A DNA stretch of 64,000 nt from an uncultured Pelagibacteraceae bacterium (lineage in GTDB: Bacteria > Pseudomonadota > Alphaproteobacteria > Pelagibacterales > Pelagibacteraceae). A program made the position numbers and the translations under genes. Below are positions 33,224-40,581 of the stretch, one piece after another. Position 1 is the stretch's first letter. Each line of letters opens with the position of its first letter. Location of the stretch: the NCBI GenBank assembly GCA_902532565.1, contig CACAIR010000003.1, forward strand, positions 21,144 to 85,143, read 5' to 3'. The notes beneath the pieces were generated by a model. It saw nothing but the letters and a program-made list of their open reading frames with translations, ran no database searches and had not been told where the DNA came from.

Positions 33224-33933
33224 GAGTTTTTTAGTCCAGTAACTAGTTTGATTTTAATTTGTTCTAATAAATCTTTTTCAGTGCCTTCCATTTTTAAAAC
33301 CATCGACCAAAAATATCGTGCCTGAATTTTTCTATTTAGTTTCCAAAGAATATCGCCGTAGTGATCATTAACAATAGGATCATCCGGCATTAGTAGTACA
33401 GCTCTTTTTAAAAAATTCTCAGCTTTGACATATTCCTCAATCAAATAATACGCCCAACCAATAGAATCTATAATGTAAGGATCATCATTTTTTTGTTCAT
33501 ATGCTATTTCTAGCATTTCTATTGCTTGATTTATTTTGTAATTTCTTTCAAGCCAAGAATAAGCTAAATAATTTAATACATAAGCATCATTTGGTTTAAT
33601 CAAGAGAGATTGTTGTAAATCTTTGTCAGCATTTTCAAAATCTTTCATCCTTTCATAGCTTCCACCTCTGCGATATAACAAATCTGCTTTTATCTCATTA
33701 TCATCATTTAATTTATCAATGATAAATGAATAATATTTAATGGCTTTTTTATATTTTTTTGATTTTTTATAAAAATTTGCAATATCAAAAATAAATTTAT
33801 CATTAGGATTTCTTATTTTCTCAAATTTCGAAGATATATAATTTAATGCTTCATCACGACCTTTGGTTTTTGTTATTATTTGAGCTTCTTTTTTTTGACC
33901 TATACCAATAATAAAAATCTTGGTTTTTATCAA
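33220..33933 (-). CDS. TPR-repeat protein, C-terminal part of a frameshifted gene
   Basis: This frame holds the C-terminal half of a tetratricopeptide-repeat protein whose N-terminal half is in the overlapping frame 33854-34906. The real homologous part begins near 33896 at KKEAQIITKTKGRDEA; the ORF-track N-terminus MIKTKIFIIGIG is an out-of-frame reading of the upstream half. At least four TPR units are visible (KKAIKYYSFIIDKLND, ENADKDLQQSLLIKPND, NQAIEMLEIAYEQKND, VKAENFLKRAVLLMPDD). These proteins act as scaffolds; the partner is not known. It overlaps ispE by 4 bases. An independent start for this half is possible but no convincing one is seen. Confidence 0.7.
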   Translation of the reverse strand: MIKTKIFIIGIGQKKEAQIITKTKGRDEALNYISSKFEKIRNPNDKFIFDIANFYKKSKKYKKAIKYYSFIIDKLNDDNEIKADLLYRRGGSYERMKDFENADKDLQQSLLIKPNDAYVLNYLAYSWLERNYKINQAIEMLEIAYEQKNDDPYIIDSIGWAYYLIEEYVKAENFLKRAVLLMPDDPIVNDHYGDILWKLNRKIQARYFWSMVLKMEGTEKDLLEQIKIKLVTGLKNS

Positions 33934-34906
33934 AATTTTTTAAGATTATTTTAGATTTTTCATAATTTTTATTTAGATATAAATTTTCTGCCACTAATGA
34001 TAAATTAAAAACAAACTTAGGATTTAAATAATTTGATAAACTAAGATAAAAGTTTGATTTTTCATATTTATTCTGAGATGAAAACAAATTTGATATTAGA
34101 AATAAAAATTCGCCTATGATATCGTTATGATTACTACATGAAAAAACTTTGTTAAATTCATTATTTTTATCTCTATCTATCCAGCTTTTTCCCTGAGATA
34201 ATAACAAAGTTGAATTTATATAATCTATTTCATCAGTAATTGCTTTTGCATCCTCAATTCTATTTTTTTCAATTAAATAAGTTAAATAAAAAAAGATATA
34301 TCTTGAATAATCAGCTTGTGAATTATTTATTAATTTTAAAAAAAAAGAATCAACATTCTTATCGTCTAGATAACATAGTTGGAAAGTTTCAGAGATTACT
34401 GATAAATTTCCAAAATTACCTTTTTCTTTTTTAATTTGTTTATTTTTGAAAACATTTGCATATTGTATTAATGAATTTACAATAATAAAATTAACTCTAT
34501 CAGTCTGTAATTCATCAGGGATAGAAAATAAAATTTCAATTGCTTTCTTAATTTCATTTTTTTTAAGACTATCTAGAGTTAATAATATATAGGCCTCAAA
34601 AAAGTTTGAATTTTTATTCTTTTTATTTGTTTTGATTAGATTGATTGCTTGTGTAATCTTATTCTCTAAAATTAAGGTCATTACTAACTTTTCTAAAAAT
34701 GGATCATGTCTATTTAACAAAATTTTAGTAGAGTTAAAAAAATCTAATGCTTGGGAATTATTTTTATTTTCAAAAGCTACAATACCAGAAAAATATTTAG
34801 ATAAATTTTTTGAATTAAATTCACTAAAACTTATGCTTTTAGATAATAAAGGCGTCTGATATAATAAAACTGTGATAAAAATGATTATAAGTTTTTTTTT
34901 TAACAT
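33854..34906 (-). CDS. TPR-repeat protein, N-terminal part of a frameshifted gene
   Basis: This 350-residue frame opens with a Sec signal peptide (KKKLIIIFITVLLYQTPLLS), so the product is exported to the periplasm or outer membrane. TPR-like helices follow (SGIVAFENKNNSQALDFFNST). After FYYWYR the frame runs out into a 14-residue Ser/Asn/Lys tail, while the family-like sequence continues in the next frame. Removing one A from an A8 run (minus strand of 33889-33896) joins both halves into one protein of 561 residues. It may be a real pseudogene, a sequencing error or a gene rescued by slippage. It is divergent from the UDG-like gene by 14 bases. Confidence 0.7.
   Translation of the reverse strand: MLKKKLIIIFITVLLYQTPLLSKSISFSEFNSKNLSKYFSGIVAFENKNNSQALDFFNSTKILLNRHDPFLEKLVMTLILENKITQAINLIKTNKKNKNSNFFEAYILLTLDSLKKNEIKKAIEILFSIPDELQTDRVNFIIVNSLIQYANVFKNKQIKKEKGNFGNLSVISETFQLCYLDDKNVDSFFLKLINNSQADYSRYIFFYLTYLIEKNRIEDAKAITDEIDYINSTLLLSQGKSWIDRDKNNEFNKVFSCSNHNDIIGEFLFLISNLFSSQNKYEKSNFYLSLSNYLNPKFVFNLSLVAENLYLNKNYEKSKIILKNFDKNQDFYYWYRSKKRSSNNNKNQRS
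33889..33896 (-). other. A8 homopolymer at the TPR frameshift
   Basis: The coding strand reads GGTC-AAAAAAAA-GAAGCTC. With eight A the upstream frame reads Ser-Lys-Lys-Arg and soon stops; with seven A it would read Ser-Lys-Lys-Glu-Ala and join the downstream TPR frame. The site is therefore where a +1 insertion, or a slippage-dependent correction, must lie. Confidence 0.75.
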
Positions 34907-34920
34907 AAAAAAAGAATAAT

Positions 34921-35640
34921 ATGACTAAAAAGTCTTTAGATCAAAATATGTATTACAGAGAAGAGCTATTAAATTCAATAGAGCCGAATTTCATTTTTTC
35001 TAAAAAACCCTTAAATAGATTTAAAATTCAAAAAACTGAAAACAAAAATAAAAACTTAGATAAAATAGGAGAAATTAACGACCTCAAAAAAATTATAAAT
35101 TCAATTAAAAATTGTAATCTAAAAGATAACTCTAAAAATTTAGTTTTGGGAGACGGTGATTTAAATAGTCCAATTATGATCATTGGTGAAGCCCCAGGTT
35201 TTAAAGAGGAAAAAATTGGTAAAACTTTCCAAGGTGATACTGGCTCATTACTGGAAAAAATGCTTAACGCTATAAATATATCTAAAGAGAAAGTGTATTT
35301 TTGTTACGCAGTAAATTTTAGGCCTCCGGAAGATAGAAAACCCACAACTCAAGAGATTAAGAGATATTCCGTTTTTTTAAAAGAGCATATTTCAATAATT
35401 CACCCAAAAATTATAATTCTTTTGGGAAGTACTGCAATGGAATCATTAACCCCAACAAATAAAAAAATTTCTCACGAAAGAGGAAAATGGAATGAAATTA
35501 TATTAAAAAATAAAACTTATCCTATTATGATAACATTTAGCCCATCTTACCTTATTAGATTTCCTGAAAATAAAAAATTTTCCTGGATTGATTTAAAGAA
35601 AATTAGACAAAAAATTCTAGATTTAAAGATTGAGATTTAA
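34921..35640 (+). CDS. Uracil-DNA glycosylase superfamily protein, lacking Fe-S cysteines
   Basis: The 239-residue protein has the family 4/5-like UDG core: motif GEAPGFKEEKIGKTFQG near residue 90, VNFRPPEDRKPT and IILLGSTAMESL, with a 60-residue N-terminal extension like alphaproteobacterial members. Family 4 enzymes carry a [4Fe-4S] cluster on four Cys. This protein has only two Cys in total (KNCNL and YFCYA), so that cluster cannot be formed in the usual way. The C-terminal HPS motif reads FSPSYL, His replaced by Ser. It may still bind uracil-containing DNA, but standard activity is uncertain. rnhB overlaps by 1 base downstream. Confidence 0.85.
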   Translation: MTKKSLDQNMYYREELLNSIEPNFIFSKKPLNRFKIQKTENKNKNLDKIGEINDLKKIINSIKNCNLKDNSKNLVLGDGDLNSPIMIIGEAPGFKEEKIGKTFQGDTGSLLEKMLNAINISKEKVYFCYAVNFRPPEDRKPTTQEIKRYSVFLKEHISIIHPKIIILLGSTAMESLTPTNKKISHERGKWNEIILKNKTYPIMITFSPSYLIRFPENKKFSWIDLKKIRQKILDLKIEI

Positions 35641-36212
35641 TGAAAATAACTGCTGGAGTAGATGAAGTAGGTAGAGGAAGTTTAATTGGACCTGTTTTTG
35701 CTGCTGTGGTAATCTTAAAGAAATCTATTAATTCAAATTTACTAAAAGATTCAAAATCTCTTAGTAAAAAAAAAAGAGAATATCTATGTTATTGTATCAA
35801 AAAAAATTCCATATGGGCTCTGGGGAAAGCATCGGTAAAAGAAATAGAAAGCCTAAATATATTACAAGCAAGTTTATTGGCTATGAAAAGAGCTATAAAA
35901 AAACTAAAGATAAAACCATCACTTATTTTAATAGATGGAAATAAAATTCCAAATTTAAAGAATTATAATCTAAAATCAGTTATTAAAGGAGACAAAAAAG
36001 TTCCCTCTATTTCAGCAGCTTCAATAATTGCAAAAGTATCAAGAGATAAGTTTATAACCACCTTATCAAAAAAAAATAAAGGTTATGATTGGGATAAAAA
36101 CTTTGGGTACGCAACAAAACAGCATTTAAAAGCTTTGAAAAAATTAGGTATTACTAAACATCATAGAAAAACTTTTTCACCAATATCTAAAATAAATCAA
36201 CACTACATCTAG
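35640..36212 (+). CDS. rnhB: Ribonuclease HII
   Basis: RNase HII cuts RNA in RNA-DNA hybrids and starts removal of single ribonucleotides from DNA. The 190 residues have the Asp-Glu pair in GVDEVGRGSLIGPVFAA, LIDGNKIPN with the third acidic residue, and SISAASIIAKVSRDKF. It overlaps the UDG-like gene by one base and precedes ccrM after 92 bases. RNase HI (rnhA) is encoded about 15.5 kb away in the same window. Confidence 0.95.
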   Translation: MKITAGVDEVGRGSLIGPVFAAVVILKKSINSNLLKDSKSLSKKKREYLCYCIKKNSIWALGKASVKEIESLNILQASLLAMKRAIKKLKIKPSLILIDGNKIPNLKNYNLKSVIKGDKKVPSISAASIIAKVSRDKFITTLSKKNKGYDWDKNFGYATKQHLKALKKLGITKHHRKTFSPISKINQHYI

Positions 36213-36263
36213 TTACCTTATAATTTAAAAACACTAATAGAATCCAAATTTTTCAATCTCAGG

Positions 36264-36292
36264 TTGACCGCAAAATCTATTTAGAGTCTAAT
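36264..36292 (+). promoter_or_regulatory. ccrM promoter with a GANTC site over the -10 box
   Basis: TTGACC (5 of 6 to the -35 consensus) is followed after exactly 17 bases by TCTAAT (5 of 6 to the -10). The -10 box ends 12 bases before the ccrM ATG at 36305, so the leader would be about 6 bases. A GAGTC sequence (a GANTC site, the target of CcrM enzymes) at 36284-36288 overlaps the first two bases of the -10 box. Confidence 0.6.
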
Positions 36293-36304
36293 TAATCTTT
36301 ACAA

Positions 36305-37375
36305 ATGAAAAATGATTTCAAAAATAAAATAATAAATGGAGATAGTCTCGAGGAATTAAAAAAAATTCCACGTGAAACTTTTAATTTAATTTTTGCTGAT
36401 CCTCCTTACAACTTACAATTAAAAAGCGAATTAACTAGACCCGATAGATCAAAGGTTAGTGCGGTAAATGATAAATGGGATCAATTTGAAAATTTTAAAA
36501 AATATGATGATTTCACTTATGAATGGCTTAGTGAATGTAAAAGAATTTTAAAAAAAGATGGAGCTATTTGGGTTATAGGAAGTTACCATAATATTTTTAG
36601 AGTTGGCACAGCAATCCAAAATTTAGGTTTCTGGATTTTAAACGATGTCATTTGGAATAAAAACAATCCTATGCCAAACTTTAGAGGGACACGTTTTACT
36701 AACGCTCATGAAACTTTAATATGGGCTTCTAAAAGTGAAAAATCAAAATACACATTCAATTATCAATCTTTAAAATGTTTAAATGATGATTTGCAAATGA
36801 GATCTAATTGGGATCTTCCAATATGCAATGGTTCGGAAAGACTTAAAAAGGATGGAAAAAAAATTCACTCTACACAAAAACCAGAAGCATTATTACATAG
36901 AATTTTACTAGCTACATCTAATAAAAATGACCTAATACTTGATCCTTTTTTAGGATCAGGAACAACAGCTACAGTAGCAAAAAAATTAGGAAGAAATTAT
37001 TTTGGAATAGAGAAAGAAAAAAATTATTTTAAAGCTGCTGAGCAACGCATAAAGGCCACAAAGCCTATTGAAGATGATTTATTAGATACGCTTAAAAATA
37101 ATAGATCAAAACCAAGAATTCCTTTTGGTTCATTAGTAGAGCTTGGAATAATTAAACCTGGAACTAATATTTTTGATAATAAAAAAAAAATAACAGCCAG
37201 AATTATGGCTGATGGCAGTATAAAAAATAATCAAGCAGAGGGTTCTATACACAAAGTTGCAGCTACTATTTTAGGAGCTGAAAGTTGCAATGGGTGGACT
37301 TTTTGGCACTGTGATATAAATGGACAAACTTATCCTATTGATTATCTAAGACAAAGATTAATTTCTAAAAATTAA
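36305..37375 (+). CDS. ccrM: CcrM-type DNA adenine-N6 methyltransferase (GANTC)
   Basis: CcrM is the orphan methyltransferase that methylates adenine in GANTC and times cell-cycle transcription in alphaproteobacteria. The beta-class order is seen: catalytic DPPYNLQL near residue 33, VNDKWDQF, RGTRFTNAHETLIWA, then the SAM motif DPFLGSGTTATVA. The C-terminal region of about 90 residues (FGSLVELGIIKPGT, GSIHKVAATILG) is the RAMA-like extension characteristic of CcrM. At 356 residues it is full length. No restriction enzyme is nearby. The stop shares TTAA with the converging monooxygenase gene. Confidence 0.95.
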   Translation: MKNDFKNKIINGDSLEELKKIPRETFNLIFADPPYNLQLKSELTRPDRSKVSAVNDKWDQFENFKKYDDFTYEWLSECKRILKKDGAIWVIGSYHNIFRVGTAIQNLGFWILNDVIWNKNNPMPNFRGTRFTNAHETLIWASKSEKSKYTFNYQSLKCLNDDLQMRSNWDLPICNGSERLKKDGKKIHSTQKPEALLHRILLATSNKNDLILDPFLGSGTTATVAKKLGRNYFGIEKEKNYFKAAEQRIKATKPIEDDLLDTLKNNRSKPRIPFGSLVELGIIKPGTNIFDNKKKITARIMADGSIKNNQAEGSIHKVAATILGAESCNGWTFWHCDINGQTYPIDYLRQRLISKN

Positions 37376-38514
37376 CTTTTATAAATTTTACCCAAATAAC
37401 TTTGTAAAAATTTTTTATTATTAGTTAAAAGTTTTAAAAAAAAATTTCTAATTATGACCATAATTGGATTTGATAAATGGAAGACAAATTGATTGAAATT
37501 AGATCTGCTGTTAATCATTTTTACTCTCTTTAATCTGATATCATAAAAATTATTATTATCTATTAAACATTCATATAATTCATTAGCTCCCTCAATTGAT
37601 TGGGAAGCTCCTTGTGCAAATGAAGGTGAAAAAGCAAAAAAAGCATCTCCTACAAGGAATATATTTTTTGGAGGACTATATAAATTTTTACTTACAAATA
37701 TTGGGAATAATTTAATATTTTGAAGACTTTCCAAAAAACTTTGAGAAACTTTTTGAGATAATTCAAATTTAATATTTTTTATAAAAGAACTCTCGGTAAA
37801 AAAATTATATTTCTCTTGCTCATTTGAATTTAATTTATGTTTTAAAATGCCAATAAAATTTAAATTTTTATCATTATTAATTGGATAAACAACATAATGA
37901 AAATTCGGTCCTAAAAACAAAGAAACATTTTCTTCATTTATATTTTGAAGATTTTCTCTCGATATACTGGCCCTAATAGCAATCGTATCATTGTAAATTG
38001 GTTTTGATTTATTGGTTGAAATTAATAACTTCCCCTTAGAAAACACACCGTCTGAAATAATTAAATAATCACAAGTTATTTTATTTTTATCAAATATTAA
38101 TTTTATTGAATCTTTATCATAATCAATCTGTTCAATACTGTGGTTATATTTAATTATATCTTCGTCCAGTTGTCTTTTTAAAAATTGAAGTAATTTTGAT
38201 CTTTTCAATGTTGTGTATTTACAATCTTCAGAATTAAATTTTGAAATGTTTAAATCACAAATTTTTTTTGAATTTTTAATTTCATAAAAATCAATTTTTT
38301 TTGGATTAAATTTTTCTTCTTCAGTGAGAGAAGTAAAGCCTATTTTGTTTAAAAGCTTTACGCTATTTACAGACAACTGAATTCCATAGCCTTCATCTAT
38401 TTCTATTGAATTTCTTTTTTCATAAATCGTAACTTGATAATCCTTATGATCTTTGAATAAATTGGCAATATATAAACCAGAAATTCCAGCACCAATTATT
38501 GATATTTTTTTCAT
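37372..38514 (-). CDS. FAD-dependent monooxygenase (UbiH / salicylate hydroxylase-like)
   Basis: This 380-residue flavoprotein has the Rossmann FAD loop GAGISGLYIANLF at the N-terminus, a DG-like middle motif (LIISDGVFSKGK) and the C-terminal FAD-ribityl motif FLVGDAFFAFSPSFAQGASQSIEGA. Group A aromatic hydroxylases share this pattern, so a ubiquinone-ring hydroxylase or a small aromatic hydroxylase is likely; the exact substrate is not readable. It overlaps mutY by 4 bases and is co-oriented, so the two share a transcript. Class is sure, substrate unknown. Confidence 0.82.
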   Translation of the reverse strand: MKKISIIGAGISGLYIANLFKDHKDYQVTIYEKRNSIEIDEGYGIQLSVNSVKLLNKIGFTSLTEEEKFNPKKIDFYEIKNSKKICDLNISKFNSEDCKYTTLKRSKLLQFLKRQLDEDIIKYNHSIEQIDYDKDSIKLIFDKNKITCDYLIISDGVFSKGKLLISTNKSKPIYNDTIAIRASISRENLQNINEENVSLFLGPNFHYVVYPINNDKNLNFIGILKHKLNSNEQEKYNFFTESSFIKNIKFELSQKVSQSFLESLQNIKLFPIFVSKNLYSPPKNIFLVGDAFFAFSPSFAQGASQSIEGANELYECLIDNNNFYDIRLKRVKMINSRSNFNQFVFHLSNPIMVIIRNFFLKLLTNNKKFLQSYLGKIYKS

Positions 38515-39497
38515 TTTTGACTTTCTAAAAACTTTACTATCTTTTTTGTAAATGTTGGTAGTATATAAGTTTGAAGCTTTGTTGGATCAATCCAATAATT
38601 ATTTTTATTTGAATTATATTTATTTTTATATTCAATTTTAATATTCATGCTCATATTAGACATTTTTAAATTTAAATCTTTATCAAAATTTTTAGGAGTA
38701 TTTAATTCTTCCATGGGGAAAATATTTAAATTTTTCAAAAAATTAAATTTGTTATTTTTGATTAATAAATAGTGATTATTTTTTTTATAAACATTTAGTT
38801 TGTAGAAAGTTTCTTTATCTTTTTTTTTTAATTTTACTAAGTCAAAATTTTTATTTTTAAATGATTTGCATTTTTTTACTAATGGACACTTCTTACAATT
38901 AGGACCAACAGGTTTACAAATTAATGCTCCTAATTCCATTAAAGCTTGAGCATAATCACTGGCCCTTTTGTTAGATGTTCCAAAAATTTTTTTCTTCTTG
39001 TGTAAGTTTTCTTTTTTTATTTGATCTTGTTTTTTTAAAAATAAATATCTCTTAAGCACTCTTTCAATATTACCATCTAGAGGAATTATTGATTCATTAA
39101 ATGCAATTGCTAAAATTGCACTTGCTGTATAATCTCCAATTCCTGGAAGAGACTTTAAATCCAAAAAATTTCTAGGTATTTTTTTATTAAAATTTTTAAC
39201 AACTATTTGAGCGGTTTTTTTTAAATTTCTTACTCTTGAATAGTATCCTAGACCCTCCCAAAGTTTAAATAATTTTCTATCATCATATTTAGATAATTTT
39301 TCAATAGTAGGAATATTTTTTATAAATCTGTTAAAATATGGTATCACAGTTACAACCTGAGTTTGCTGTAACATGAATTCACTTACTAAAGTGTAATATT
39401 CCTTTTTTGTTTGAGAAACATTATTTCTCCAAGGTAAAGATCTTTTATTAATATCATACCATTTAAGAATATTATTTGTTATTATTCTATCTTTCAT
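38511..39497 (-). CDS. mutY: A/G-specific adenine DNA glycosylase
   Basis: MutY removes adenine mispaired with 8-oxoguanine. I use the ATG at 39497 (MKDRIITNNILKWYD, 328 residues); the ORF-track TTG adds 15 unsupported residues inside the opposite gene. Motifs are the catalytic Glu in SEFMLQQTQV, the helix-hairpin-helix LPGIGDYTASAILAIAF with the catalytic Asp in PLDGNIERVL, and a complete [4Fe-4S] Cys set CKPVGPNCKKCPLVKKC. A C-terminal NUDIX-like domain is present but divergent. Its ATG abuts the ATG of the divergent DUF721 gene as CATATG. Confidence 0.95.
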   Translation of the reverse strand: MKDRIITNNILKWYDINKRSLPWRNNVSQTKKEYYTLVSEFMLQQTQVVTVIPYFNRFIKNIPTIEKLSKYDDRKLFKLWEGLGYYSRVRNLKKTAQIVVKNFNKKIPRNFLDLKSLPGIGDYTASAILAIAFNESIIPLDGNIERVLKRYLFLKKQDQIKKENLHKKKKIFGTSNKRASDYAQALMELGALICKPVGPNCKKCPLVKKCKSFKNKNFDLVKLKKKDKETFYKLNVYKKNNHYLLIKNNKFNFLKNLNIFPMEELNTPKNFDKDLNLKMSNMSMNIKIEYKNKYNSNKNNYWIDPTKLQTYILPTFTKKIVKFLESQK

Positions 39498-39986
39498 ATG
39501 CAATTTAAAAATAATACTAAGCAGAGAAACGCCAGCATTCAAGGATTAAGATCTTTCAAAGACACTTTGCCAAAAAACGTGAAAAAAATAATTAATAAAA
39601 AAGGGCATGTATTTTCAGAAACACTTACCAATTGGAAATATTTAGTTGGAAATGAATTATTTAAGATTTGCTACCCAAAGACATTTAAAAATTCAAATAA
39701 ATTTGGAGTCAGCACCTTAGTGATTATGGTTAAGAGAGGACATGAAGTTGACATGGAATATTCAAAAAAAGATATTTTAGATAAAATGAATAGTTTTTTT
39801 GGCTATGCCGTTGTTGAAAAATTAAAATTTAAAAGTTTTGATCATGATCAAAATATTGTTTTTACTGAAGAAAATGATGATAAAAATGAGACAATAAAGA
39901 AATATCAAAACAAAATTAATAACATTAAAAATGAAAAAATTAAAAAATCATTAATTAAGTTTGCAAAAGTATTTAAACAAAAATGA
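39498..39986 (+). CDS. DUF721 (DciA-like) protein
   Basis: This 162-residue protein has a DUF721 domain in residues about 20-110 (WKYLVGNELFKICYPKTF, STLVIMVKRGHEVDMEY). DciA-type DUF721 proteins load the replicative helicase in bacteria lacking DnaC, so a replication role is likely by family. The C-terminus is a Lys/Asn-rich tail. Its ATG directly follows the mutY ATG on the other strand. The next gene (DsbA-like) overlaps by 4 bases, and smc follows, a typical alphaproteobacterial order of mutY, DUF721, thioredoxin and smc. Confidence 0.82.
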   Translation: MQFKNNTKQRNASIQGLRSFKDTLPKNVKKIINKKGHVFSETLTNWKYLVGNELFKICYPKTFKNSNKFGVSTLVIMVKRGHEVDMEYSKKDILDKMNSFFGYAVVEKLKFKSFDHDQNIVFTEENDDKNETIKKYQNKINNIKNEKIKKSLIKFAKVFKQK

Positions 39987-40573
39987 AAAAACTAATTTCA
40001 TTCCTTTTTTTTATATTATTAACTAAGATTTCATTTACTAGTGAAGTTAGCTCAAATGAGATTAAAAGAATAATTATTGGTAATAAAGATGCTAAAATAA
40101 GTATTATTGCCTACGAGTCATTGACCTGCAGTCACTGTGCAAGTTTTCATATTGATGTTTTACCAGATCTTAAAAAAGAATATATTGATACAGGTATTGT
40201 AAAAATTGAATTTAGACATTTTCCATTAGATGTTGCTGCTTTTAATGCATCAAAAATAGCACAATGTAAAAATGATGGTAACTCAGGAATTTTAAATAGT
40301 TTATACCTAAATCAATCCAAATGGATCAAAGGAAATACAATTGAGGAGGTTAATGAAAACTTAAAAAATTTTTTACTTTCTGAGGGAATTAAAGTTGATT
40401 TCGATAAGTGCACAACTGATAAAAAAATTGAGGATTTTGTTTTAAATGATCGAATCGAAGGTGTAAAAAAATTCCAAATAAATGCTACTCCTACGATTAT
40501 AATTAATGATAAAAAGTTTGAAAAATCTCTAAATTATAAAAATTTAAAAAAAACTTTAGAAAAACTGATATAA
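39983..40573 (+). CDS. DsbA-like periplasmic thiol oxidoreductase
   Basis: This 196-residue protein has a Sec signal peptide (KKLISFLFFILLTKISFTS) and a thioredoxin fold. The active site is CSHC at residues 49-52, with the cis-Pro loop NATPTIIIND near the end. It matches the Thioredoxin_4 / DsbA family common before smc in alphaproteobacteria, and could oxidise cysteines of exported proteins. Reductase or isomerase roles are not excluded. It overlaps the DUF721 gene by 4 bases, and smc starts 8 bases after its stop. Confidence 0.85.
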   Translation: MKKLISFLFFILLTKISFTSEVSSNEIKRIIIGNKDAKISIIAYESLTCSHCASFHIDVLPDLKKEYIDTGIVKIEFRHFPLDVAAFNASKIAQCKNDGNSGILNSLYLNQSKWIKGNTIEEVNENLKNFLLSEGIKVDFDKCTTDKKIEDFVLNDRIEGVKKFQINATPTIIINDKKFEKSLNYKNLKKTLEKLI

Positions 40574-40581
40574 CTTAGTGC

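Noticed and set aside
33889-33896. T8 run on the plus strand as an intrinsic terminator
   Set aside because: No GC hairpin precedes it, and it lies inside the TPR coding region on the other strand; it is better explained as the frameshift homopolymer.
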